Origin: JAKVCB01 sp963578605
GTDB taxonomy: Bacteria > Planctomycetota > Planctomycetia > Pirellulales > Lacipirellulaceae
Assembly (NCBI GenBank): GCA_963578605.1
Contig: CAUZEA010000078.1
Location: 1-27,053 of the forward strand
Direction of reading: 5' to 3'
Length of the DNA stretch: 27,053 nt
Part shown: positions 1 to 6,846 of the stretch, one piece after another
How the letters are laid out: each line of letters opens with the position of its first letter
Position numbering within the stretch: the first letter of the stretch is position 1
Notes under the pieces: generated by a model
The model's database searches: none
What the model was told of the DNA's origin: nothing
Seen by the model: only the letters and a program-made list of their open reading frames with translations
Made by a program: the position numbers and the translations under genes

Positions 1-537
1 TGGAACCGATATTTTCGTCGGCTGGTCGGGCTTGCCCGCACCAAGCTGGGTGATTCGCCACGTCGTGCCATCGACGAAGAAGATGTTGCCGTGAGTGCCC
101 TCAACAGCTTCTTTACCGGCGTTGGTGACGGGGAGTTCCCCCTGCTCAAAGACCGCGCCAACCTCTGGCCGCTGCTGGCAAAAATCACCGCTCGCAAAGC
201 CATCAATCAACGCCAACATCAGCTGGCCGCCAAACGGGGCGGAGGTCAAGTTAAGGGAGAATCGATTTTTGCGCGTCCCGGAAACGATAAGACCCGTGCC
301 CTGGCCGAGCTGATTGCCGATGACCTGACCCCCGAATTCCTGGTCACACTGCACGAAGAATTTCAGCGACTCATGGAATGCCTGCCCGACGAGCAACTGC
401 AGGAAATCGTCCGGATGAAACTGGCTGGACATTCAAACCGCGAAATCGCCGAAACCCTGCACGTGGTCGAAAGAACCGCTGAACGCAAGCTGCAACTCAT
501 CCGCGCCTATTGGACCGAAGCTTCAGAGTCGGACTAA
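1..537 (+). CDS. ECF-type RNA polymerase sigma factor, 5'-truncated by window edge
   Basis: The reading frame is open from base 1, and the part upstream of the GTG at 91 already reads like the family (a Trp-Asn-Arg-Tyr-Phe-Arg-Arg start, then DEEDVA), so the GTG is probably internal and the true start lies left of the window. The visible 178 residues hold the end of region 2 (RYFRRLV, DEEDVAVSAL) and a C-terminal region-4 helix-turn-helix (MKLAGHSNREIAETL, then VERTAERKL) that would contact the -35 element. The family directs RNA polymerase to a regulon, often linked to surface or stress functions in planctomycetes. Neither an anti-sigma gene nor a partner kinase is adjacent inside the window; the next gene is on the other strand. 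The target promoters are unknown. Function is confident; the start cannot be seen. Confidence 0.9.
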   Translation, partial: WNRYFRRLVGLARTKLGDSPRRAIDEEDVAVSALNSFFTGVGDGEFPLLKDRANLWPLLAKITARKAINQRQHQLAAKRGGGQVKGESIFARPGNDKTRALAELIADDLTPEFLVTLHEEFQRLMECLPDEQLQEIVRMKLAGHSNREIAETLHVVERTAERKLQLIRAYWTEASESD

Positions 538-554
538 CGCCTGGGCAACAATAT

Positions 555-590
555 CTGCTGCTGGCTCCAGGACCTGCTGCTGGCTCCAGG
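555..590. repeat. Short tandem duplication after the sigma factor gene
   Basis: A 17-bp word (CTGCTGCTGGCTCCAGG) occurs twice with a period of 19 bp, starting 18 bases after the sigma factor stop codon. Each copy contains CTGGCTCCAG, a small self-complementary core. There is no T-tract, so it is not a convincing terminator. Confidence 0.85.
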
Positions 591-635
591 GCACAAAAGA
601 TTGGGCCGTGCTGCTTGACCTACTTGACCACGCGG

Positions 636-2177
636 CTAAGACGACCCATTTCGCAGGCCCCGCGTGGCGACCCAGCCAACCGTGAGGCCCCACCAAAAAA
701 GTAACCCCGCTGCCGGTTCAGGAACCGTACTGCCAGACCCGCTTCCAGCACCATTGCCGAGCTCACTAGCGGTATTGCCAATGTTGTCTTTCCAAACGGT
801 GTAGTCGGCCGCATTGACAATCCCGTCGAGGTTACCGTCGGCTGGTAGAAGATCTCCGGTATTTCCAAAAGCCGTTTTCCAAATCGAGTAATCACTGTCG
901 TTGACATTTTCATCACCATTGTAGTCGCCAGGCAAGTTTTGGAGTGTGACGGTTACCGATTGGCTATCCTGGACTATCGATGTCAAAAAAATGCCGTTTC
1001 CCAGGTAGTCGCCATCGTTTGCGGCAAAGAGGGCCGAAATGCTGCTCGCCTCCAGAATGTCGAAGGTGGTCCAGGTTTGTTCGGGCTGTGTGTAATTGTC
1101 GGTCACTTGCAGTGAAACGGTCCCGTATAACGTGACATCCCCAAACACCTGAAGTTTCTCGTCGGCATTGATCGCGTGGACCGCCCCGTTCTGATATTCA
1201 ACGTCGGCAGCAATCCAGCCTCCCCCCGAAAGCTGCTGGCCATCGACAACATTAACATCGCCAGTGAGTGCACCGCCGCTGGCGATGTGGAGTCGCCCAT
1301 TGGTAACGTTCGTTTGGTGCGCATTTTGAGGTTGGGTGACCGAGAGGGTATAGCCCGCCGAGACGATCACCGCGTGGGCCGCGGTCGGAAGGTCAGAGTA
1401 CCAGGTTGCCACATCCCACTCCTGGTCTGTGCCTCCGGTCCACGCAGTGGTCGTCATCGCTGGCACAATGGTAATCGTTGCCTCCGGATCTAAATCACCC
1501 CCCCGGGTGACTGAGCGATGCAACTCCCCATTGTAGGAACGAGCGGGATTAGTGGGATCACCGCCAAACACAACATCCGTATAGGCGGTCGACTCGCCAT
1601 CGTGGTTGATTCCAAACTGGCCGATTTGGAGCAAAAGGTTACCTGCCCCTGTGGCAGTGTACGTAACCGCTCCAATCAACCAGGCGTATGCGTCATTACT
1701 ATCGGTGTCGCACAAGGGATCGCTGCCGCAAACGCCGCCAAAACCGTCGTGGCTGACTCCGTTGTCCGAGGGGTCGACCCGAATCCCAAACAAGTCGTAC
1801 ATCTTTTCGGGACTGCCAGTTGCAGCCAGCCCTTCGGAGAAATCGTTCACAAATTGATAACGCTTTGAACCATCGATGACCGGGTTGAATACCACCGATT
1901 CTCCCAAATCAATCGACGCATCGGTCGCAAGTAAATTGAGAGAAAAATCAGTGATCGTTTTGAATCCTGGGTCCTGAACCTCCGGTCGAGCCCAAATGAA
2001 CACTCGCCGCTCGGCTCCAGAAACACTTGTCAGGGAAACTTGACTGGGCGCCGCGGGACTGTCAATACGATCGGAAAGCCAAATGTGGGTATATTGCGCG
2101 AACAGTTGGTGTCCGCTACAAATGATCAGCGCAATGGCTATGGCGACTCGGTTACAGTGCATGGCAATTTGCCCCAT
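636..2177 (-). CDS. Secreted dockerin-like PEP-CTERM protein
   Basis: About 513 residues from the ATG at 2177; another ATG at 2162 is nearly as good, and the frame stays open to 2243, but only the 2177/2162 starts put the hydrophobic signal segment (VAIAIALIICSG, ending near LFAQ) at the N-terminus. Residues about 30-260 form an N-terminal domain I do not recognise. A middle beta-rich section follows, beginning at TAWTGGTDQEWDVATW and containing GRLHIASGGALTG, of the kind seen in autotransporter-like or PEP-CTERM passenger proteins. Residues about 417-466 form two dockerin-type calcium loops (GDYNGDENVNDSDY and ADGNLDGIVNAADY). The C-terminus is a PEP-CTERM sorting signal: VPEP, a hydrophobic stretch, then RGLR. 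By family knowledge the tail is cut and anchored by an exosortase, not encoded here. It likely sits on the cell surface; ligand unknown. Transcribed divergently from the next PEP-CTERM gene. Confidence 0.85.
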   Translation of the reverse strand: MGQIAMHCNRVAIAIALIICSGHQLFAQYTHIWLSDRIDSPAAPSQVSLTSVSGAERRVFIWARPEVQDPGFKTITDFSLNLLATDASIDLGESVVFNPVIDGSKRYQFVNDFSEGLAATGSPEKMYDLFGIRVDPSDNGVSHDGFGGVCGSDPLCDTDSNDAYAWLIGAVTYTATGAGNLLLQIGQFGINHDGESTAYTDVVFGGDPTNPARSYNGELHRSVTRGGDLDPEATITIVPAMTTTAWTGGTDQEWDVATWYSDLPTAAHAVIVSAGYTLSVTQPQNAHQTNVTNGRLHIASGGALTGDVNVVDGQQLSGGGWIAADVEYQNGAVHAINADEKLQVFGDVTLYGTVSLQVTDNYTQPEQTWTTFDILEASSISALFAANDGDYLGNGIFLTSIVQDSQSVTVTLQNLPGDYNGDENVNDSDYSIWKTAFGNTGDLLPADGNLDGIVNAADYTVWKDNIGNTASELGNGAGSGSGSTVPEPAAGLLFWWGLTVGWVATRGLRNGSS

Positions 2178-2333
2178 TATGACAAAGTCCCGGCTACCCC
2201 ATGGGTAAGGCTGGTTGCCCCTATGGGTAGGCGACCGGACCACACCTTTCGCAGCGAGTCGGTCGTCTCGGACCGGATATCATCAACCACCCGTTGCCCC
2301 CCCCTCTGGAGGGTTCGGCGGTGCAAAATAGCC

Positions 2334-2352
2334 CGTTAGGCTAACGTTTTTT
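2334..2352. promoter_or_regulatory. Palindrome CGTTA-GGC-TAACG followed by T6
   Basis: A perfect 5-bp inverted repeat with a 3-base loop is directly followed by six T residues on the plus strand. The form is that of a minimal intrinsic terminator, but no plus-strand gene is visible upstream that would need one. It could equally be an operator in this divergent promoter region. The stem is short, so confidence is low. Confidence 0.3.
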
Positions 2353-2593
2353 CCGTTGTACGATAAATGGTTGTCGGGAAAACCCAGCCTTTGCTGAGGT
2401 ACTCAACGCAAGGTGCAGATCGCCTGACGGAACAAATGTTCAGTATTCCAAGCCGCACAACTTCCTGCGACAGCACGATCTCGTGAGCCACTCTCTATTT
2501 TGAACACCTTGGGAAAAAATGCAAGTATTTTGTATCCAATGACTCGCCGTCCCCCCCGGTGGTTACGATAATTCCGGATACCGCTGAACATGA

Positions 2594-2619
2594 TTGTCCC
2601 CAGAAGTTGTCCCCAGAAG
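2594..2619. repeat. 13-bp perfect tandem duplication
   Basis: TTGTCCCCAGAAG occurs twice head-to-tail at 2594-2606 and 2607-2619, ending 10 bases before the ATG chosen for the next gene. It lies in the likely 5' untranslated region and so could alter leader length or ribosome access. Confidence 0.9.
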
Positions 2620-2629
2620 CACCCCCCAG

Positions 2630-4018
2630 ATGACGAACCAAACGATCGGTTTTTTTGGCAATTTTACAGCACGATGGGCATCGGCCGGTTTGCTCGCCGT
2701 AGTCTGGCTGCTGGCCGTACCCGCTAGTGCACTCGACATCACGTGGGTGGGCTCGGGCAACACGCAATCCTGGGACGACCCGTTCAACTGGAGTCCGCAG
2801 ACAGTTCCCGGCCGCCTTGATCAGGCCATTTTCAACGAGTCTTCCGCCGGGCCCACTGGCCAAGGGCAAGTTCAGCTTACGGCGCCAGTCGAGGTCGGAA
2901 CACTCTTGTTCGATAATAGTCCTGATTTCACGTTTGACACGGGGCTGACATCGTCTGGGATCCTCACGGTCGAAGATGAAGTTTTATACAACGGAGCGGG
3001 AGTTCTCCACCTCTTCGGAAAGGAAAACGTTTACAAGTTCAACGCTTTACACCAAACCAACGGCGTGATCGAGGTCGGGACAAAACTGTACATCACGGCG
3101 CACAATCCAGACCACTCAGATGCCGGGATTGTCAATGTCGGCCCCGGCGGAGTTTTTCGCCTCCGCAACGATGTCAACATGTTTTTTGACGGGTCGCTTC
3201 CCAAGTTTCTGCTTGAAGGAAAATTCGAAGGAAATGGCACCGTCGATCTGAGAGGAAACGAGGTTGGCCAATTCCAAAACTCCGGGAGGTTGGTACCGGG
3301 TGCTTCCCCCGGGACCGTCACCATCGAGGGAGACTATATCCAAAGTGACGAGGGAGAACTCTATATGGAAATCGATGGTGTCCAGAAGGGAGATTTTGAT
3401 CTGCTGGTCGTCACAGGAGACGCAACGCTGGCCGGCAACCTGAACTTCGAACTCAATCCCGATCTCGAAGAAAATGAATTTATAGAATTCATGCAACTAG
3501 GTGGAACGCAAACGGGCCAATTCGACCAGGTGTCGACAACAGGCAATAGCAACGTTTTCATGGCCACGGGAAGCTCAAGCTATTTCACCGCCGAATCGTA
3601 CAACCTGGGCGATATGGATCGAGATCATGATACCGATCGTGACGACATCGACGCCATGGTACTAGGACTCCGCAACCAACTAGCCTATTTGACCCTCACG
3701 GCAGGAGTGCCTCTCTGGGAATCGGGAGATGTCCACCCATCAGGCAGCCCCGACGGAGATTTTGACTTTGACGATGTTGCCGAGCTGGTCGGAATGGAAT
3801 TGTACCCGCCGCCTGGGGGTGGGGGTGACTCACCGCTGGCCGGGGATTTTGCTGCCGATACACAAGTCCCCGAGCCTTCACCTGGCCTGCTCCTCCTGGT
3901 AGGGGGGGTGGTATCGGCCAGCCGACGGGGCAGGCGCGGTGAAGCGTCTCCACTCTACCCTCGCAAAAGAGATCTTCACACACGCCCCGCCGAAACCGTC
4001 AAAGATGTCCTGGCCTAA
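2630..4018 (+). CDS. PEP-CTERM surface protein, paralogue A of a tandem pair
   Basis: About 462 residues from the ATG at 2630, which places the signal peptide (WASAGLLAVVWLLAVPASA) near the N-terminus; no clear Shine-Dalgarno. After the signal comes a beta-strand-rich domain opening with ITWVGSGNTQSWDDPFNW, and later the motif GRLVPGASPGTVTIEGDY followed by EGELYMEIDG, typical of autotransporter-associated or PEP-CTERM passenger repeats that build a beta-helix. Residues about 327-388 carry dockerin-like calcium loops (DMDRDHDTDRDDID and SPDGDFDFDDVAEL). The sorting signal starts with VPEPSPG near residue 413, followed by a hydrophobic segment and SRRGRRG, but then about 27 more residues follow, which is unusual. 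Likely exported and anchored at the cell surface by an exosortase. Its closest relative here is the next gene. Ligand and role unknown. Confidence 0.85.
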   Translation: MTNQTIGFFGNFTARWASAGLLAVVWLLAVPASALDITWVGSGNTQSWDDPFNWSPQTVPGRLDQAIFNESSAGPTGQGQVQLTAPVEVGTLLFDNSPDFTFDTGLTSSGILTVEDEVLYNGAGVLHLFGKENVYKFNALHQTNGVIEVGTKLYITAHNPDHSDAGIVNVGPGGVFRLRNDVNMFFDGSLPKFLLEGKFEGNGTVDLRGNEVGQFQNSGRLVPGASPGTVTIEGDYIQSDEGELYMEIDGVQKGDFDLLVVTGDATLAGNLNFELNPDLEENEFIEFMQLGGTQTGQFDQVSTTGNSNVFMATGSSSYFTAESYNLGDMDRDHDTDRDDIDAMVLGLRNQLAYLTLTAGVPLWESGDVHPSGSPDGDFDFDDVAELVGMELYPPPGGGGDSPLAGDFAADTQVPEPSPGLLLLVGGVVSASRRGRRGEASPLYPRKRDLHTRPAETVKDVLA

Positions 4019-4487
4019 CGAGGCGTTACCCCCATCCCATCCTTCCGAGACCTCACCCGGCCCGACGCATGTTCCCCTTCACAAAGCACTTTTGGCGACC
4101 AAATCACAGTTCCACGGCCCAGCCCGGAGGTCGTCCACACCGATCCCGGTAAAAAAAAAAGGTTATCCATAGTGTATAATAGGGATTGCCAGATTTTCGT
4201 TGCCCAGGTCATGCGGTTATTGTCGGTCGGGAACCGACTCCCGTTTCTGAGTTCCTTAGTTGAACAGCAGTGACTGCGTTCAATAGTAGTGCCCCCTTTA
4301 ATTCCCAGACGTTGACCCGCTCGCACAGGCAAACTTCCCGCTTGAACGTTTTCCGGTAAGACCTCTCGATTTTCTTGATTTGTTCAAACAAAATACAAAG
4401 TACTTGATAAAAATTTCTTGCCACCAAGGCAGACTGCTGCGACCATTGGTGGTGTTGTTCGAAAGTCCACGGGGAATGCTCTTCGTC
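4019..4487. other. Intergenic region between the PEP-CTERM paralogues
   Basis: About 470 bp with no credible gene; short open frames on both strands have no recognisable features. It contains an A10 tract (about 4151-4160) followed by a perfect TATAAT, a plausible promoter for the downstream paralogue. The stretch near 4375-4425 is AT-rich. Confidence 0.5.
4152..4180 (+). promoter_or_regulatory. Possible sigma-70-like promoter for the second PEP-CTERM paralogue
   Basis: A perfect -10 hexamer TATAAT lies at 4175-4180. The base run at the expected -35 position is an A-tract with no TTGACA match, so this may be an AT-rich, UP-element-assisted promoter or chance. Transcription from here would give a leader of about 300 bases before the ATG at 4488. 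Confidence 0.3.
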
Positions 4488-5816
4488 ATGAATCCCACAT
4501 TTAACCGTTTTCGGAATTTGGCAACCGTGAGGGCATGGGCTGCGGTTGTGATTGCGGCCTGGCTGCTGAACGGCACCGCCGACGCAACCGACTTCACCTG
4601 GGTTGGCCAGGGGAACTCGTCGAGCTGGGGCGATCCGTTCAATTGGTTTCCGCGGGACGTGCCGGCTCGTACGGATGTGGCCATTTTTAATTCCGAATCT
4701 CCCTCTGCTGTCATTCGTGTTGAGCAGAACCACAGCGTGGGAACCGTCTGGTTCACCGGAGATTCCGATTATACCTTGACCACCGGTTCAAACGGTACCG
4801 GAAATCTCCAGATCACCAATGAGCTTCTGTACGATGCAGTGGGAACACTTAGTTTCCAAACACCCCGAACTGCATTTCGGATCAATTCGATAAAACAAAC
4901 CGAAGGCGTCATTAAGGTTGCTTCCGATATTCTTTTCGAAGGTGACGTCGGGGCGTTGGAAGTCCAACAGAACGGCACTTTTCGTCTGCAGGGAAATGCC
5001 AACCTGCTTTTCTACGGGCAATCTCCCGGGGTTTTGGTTTTGGGAGACTTCGGAGGAAATGGCACTATAAATCTTCGTGGCAATCATGAGGGAATTTTCC
5101 GGAATGCTGGTCGTGTGGCACCAGGTGCGTCCCCCGGCACGCTTATCATCGAGGGCGACTACATACAGACTCCCGAGGGACTGCTCGATATGGAAATCAA
5201 CTCGACGAACCCGGGAGAGTTTGATCAACTCGTGGTCAATGGAGACGTAACACTCGCGGGGAATGTCGACTTCGATCTCAGCTCCGATTTCGGAGACGGC
5301 GAATTTGTACAATTCATGCAAGTCAGCGGATCGCAAACTGGGCAATTCAACCAGGTATCGACAACGGGTAACAACATGGTTTTCATGGCCATGGGAAGCT
5401 CAAGCTATTTCGACGCCGAATCCTACAACTTGGGTGATATGGATCGAGACCATGATTACGATCGCAATGACATCGATGCGATGGTAACAGGGCTCCGCGA
5501 CCAGCTCGCCTACCTGATACTCACGGTCGGAGTTCCTCTCTGGGAATCGGGAGATGTCCACCCATCAGGCAGCCCTGACGGCGATTTTGACTTTGATGAT
5601 GTCGCCGAGCTCGTCAATTTGGGATTGTACCCGGCGCCGGGCAGCGCTAGCAGTTCGTCGCTGGCTGACATTCTTGCCGCGGATACACAAATCCCTGAGC
5701 CTTCGGCTGGCTTGCTCCTGGTGATCGGGCTGGCTTTATCGGCGAGCCGACCGGGCTGGCATCGACCTGCAAGGCACCATCCTGCCCGTCGGCAAACCAA
5801 CCCTCTGCTGACTTGA
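4488..5816 (+). CDS. PEP-CTERM surface protein, paralogue B of a tandem pair
   Basis: About 442 residues from the ATG at 4488; an ATG at 4476 is an alternative, and the frame is open back to a TTG at 4380. The 4488 start gives a short basic region then the signal segment AWAAVVIAAWLLNGTADA. The mature protein mirrors the previous gene: FTWVGQGNSSSWGDPFNW, then GRVAPGASPGTLIIEGDY and a D-x-L-V-V-N-G-D strand, dockerin-like loops at about residues 316-376 (DMDRDHDYDRNDID, SPDGDFDFDDVAEL), and a sorting signal beginning IPEPSAG near residue 401. About 20 residues follow the first basic residues of the signal. The C-terminal half is far closer to paralogue A, down to silent codon positions, than the N-terminal half. 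Role is likely a surface-anchored structural or binding protein; no partner is proven. Confidence 0.85.
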   Translation: MNPTFNRFRNLATVRAWAAVVIAAWLLNGTADATDFTWVGQGNSSSWGDPFNWFPRDVPARTDVAIFNSESPSAVIRVEQNHSVGTVWFTGDSDYTLTTGSNGTGNLQITNELLYDAVGTLSFQTPRTAFRINSIKQTEGVIKVASDILFEGDVGALEVQQNGTFRLQGNANLLFYGQSPGVLVLGDFGGNGTINLRGNHEGIFRNAGRVAPGASPGTLIIEGDYIQTPEGLLDMEINSTNPGEFDQLVVNGDVTLAGNVDFDLSSDFGDGEFVQFMQVSGSQTGQFNQVSTTGNNMVFMAMGSSSYFDAESYNLGDMDRDHDYDRNDIDAMVTGLRDQLAYLILTVGVPLWESGDVHPSGSPDGDFDFDDVAELVNLGLYPAPGSASSSSLADILAADTQIPEPSAGLLLVIGLALSASRPGWHRPARHHPARRQTNPLLT

Positions 5817-5837
5817 GGCATTTAGGTTGAGGCATTT
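5813..5837. repeat. Short direct repeat spanning the stop codon
   Basis: TTGAGGCATTT occurs at 5813-5823 and 5827-5837, period 14 bp. The first copy contains the TGA stop of the PEP-CTERM paralogue; the second ends 3 bases before the ATG of the DUF1559 gene. Confidence 0.9.
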
Positions 5838-5840
5838 GCG

Positions 5841-6839
5841 ATGGACCGAGGGCGCAAACACCAGAAAGAGCTCACCTGGCCATGGCTACCAGGAATGCCC
5901 TCTGCGCTGCCTCGCCCGTACCAGGCACCTCGAAGCCACCGCGATCCTCCTGGCTTTACCCTGGTCGAGCTGTTGGTGGTGATCGCGGTCATCAGCATCC
6001 TGATAGCCTTGTTACTGCCGGCAGTGCAGGCGGCCCGCGAAGCGGCGCGGCGTTCCAGCTGCAGTAACAATCTCAAGCAAATCGGACTGGCACTTCACAA
6101 CTACGAAGGTCAGTACGGCTCGTTCCCGTCCGGAGCCCACCTGCATCAACTCAGTACGAAGTCGGGCATTAGTTGGCGCGTGATGCTGCTGCCTTTCATC
6201 GAGCAGCAAACCCTTTATGCCGAAATCAATCCCCAACGCGACGGCGGAGCCGAAAACTGGGCCGGCCGCAACTTTGTGGTCGATTCCTACCTTTGCCCAA
6301 GCACCTCACCTCCTTCGTCGAATCCGCTTGCGATGCATAACTCCAATTACGCTGGTGTGATGGGGGCAAAGGTACTACACCCAAGAATCAACGTAGGCGC
6401 CGAACAATCGTGTGGTGAAGTTTATGGGGACGGCGTGCTATTTCCCAACAGCCGGACACGATTGGCGAAAATTACCGACGGCACCTCCAAAACTCTGGCC
6501 GTGGGGGAACGGGCCTATATATTTCGTGACTGGATGACTGGTTCGTTTTGGTTTGGTGATCCCATCGCCATGCTTTGTACGGGCGCAGCCAAGAACATCA
6601 AATATCCGATCAACGCCGACCACGAGGTGTATGGTTACCACACCGGCGACAAGAGTGTGCCTGAAAACCAGCGGACCATGCCACTGAACGATCTGCCATT
6701 TGCCAGCGAGCATACTGGCGGCGCCCAGTTCACCATGTGCGACGGAAGCGTCCACTTTTTCCAGGAGTCCATGGATATTACGGTCTTGCAAGACCTCGCA
6801 ACCAAACGTGGCGGCGAAGTCGATCGCTGGGAGCCGTAA
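5841..6839 (+). CDS. DUF1559 family protein with type IV prepilin-like N-terminus
   Basis: 332 residues from the ATG at 5841, 24 bases after the previous stop, so probably cotranscribed with the PEP-CTERM paralogue. Residues 38-60 carry a prepilin/pseudopilin motif: GFTLVELLVVI with Phe39 as the expected first mature residue and the conserved Glu43 at +5, then a hydrophobic helix and the family signature AVQAAREAARRSSCSNNLKQ and LALHNY. The C-terminus has the DUF1559 closing motif (SEHTGGAQFTMCDGSVHFF). Length is normal for the family, which is hugely expanded in planctomycetes. By family knowledge a prepilin peptidase would cut after Gly38 and the protein would sit at the membrane or surface in a pseudopilus-like assembly; the role of the large C-terminal domain is not established. 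The leader of 38 residues is long; a start at Met19 (5895) is an alternative. Confidence 0.93.
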   Translation: MDRGRKHQKELTWPWLPGMPSALPRPYQAPRSHRDPPGFTLVELLVVIAVISILIALLLPAVQAAREAARRSSCSNNLKQIGLALHNYEGQYGSFPSGAHLHQLSTKSGISWRVMLLPFIEQQTLYAEINPQRDGGAENWAGRNFVVDSYLCPSTSPPSSNPLAMHNSNYAGVMGAKVLHPRINVGAEQSCGEVYGDGVLFPNSRTRLAKITDGTSKTLAVGERAYIFRDWMTGSFWFGDPIAMLCTGAAKNIKYPINADHEVYGYHTGDKSVPENQRTMPLNDLPFASEHTGGAQFTMCDGSVHFFQESMDITVLQDLATKRGGEVDRWEP

Positions 6840-6846
6840 CTAAAAA

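Larger units (their letters stand above)
2178..2629. other. Divergent intergenic region between two PEP-CTERM genes
   Basis: About 450 bp separates the divergent starts and should hold both promoters. I see no good -35/-10 pair. Visible items are a small palindrome followed by T6 (2334-2352), a 13-bp tandem duplication next to the right-hand start (2594-2619), and a C-rich stretch near 2297-2305. A TTG-initiated extension of the right-hand gene from 2594 is possible but less likely than the ATG at 2630. Confidence 0.6.
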
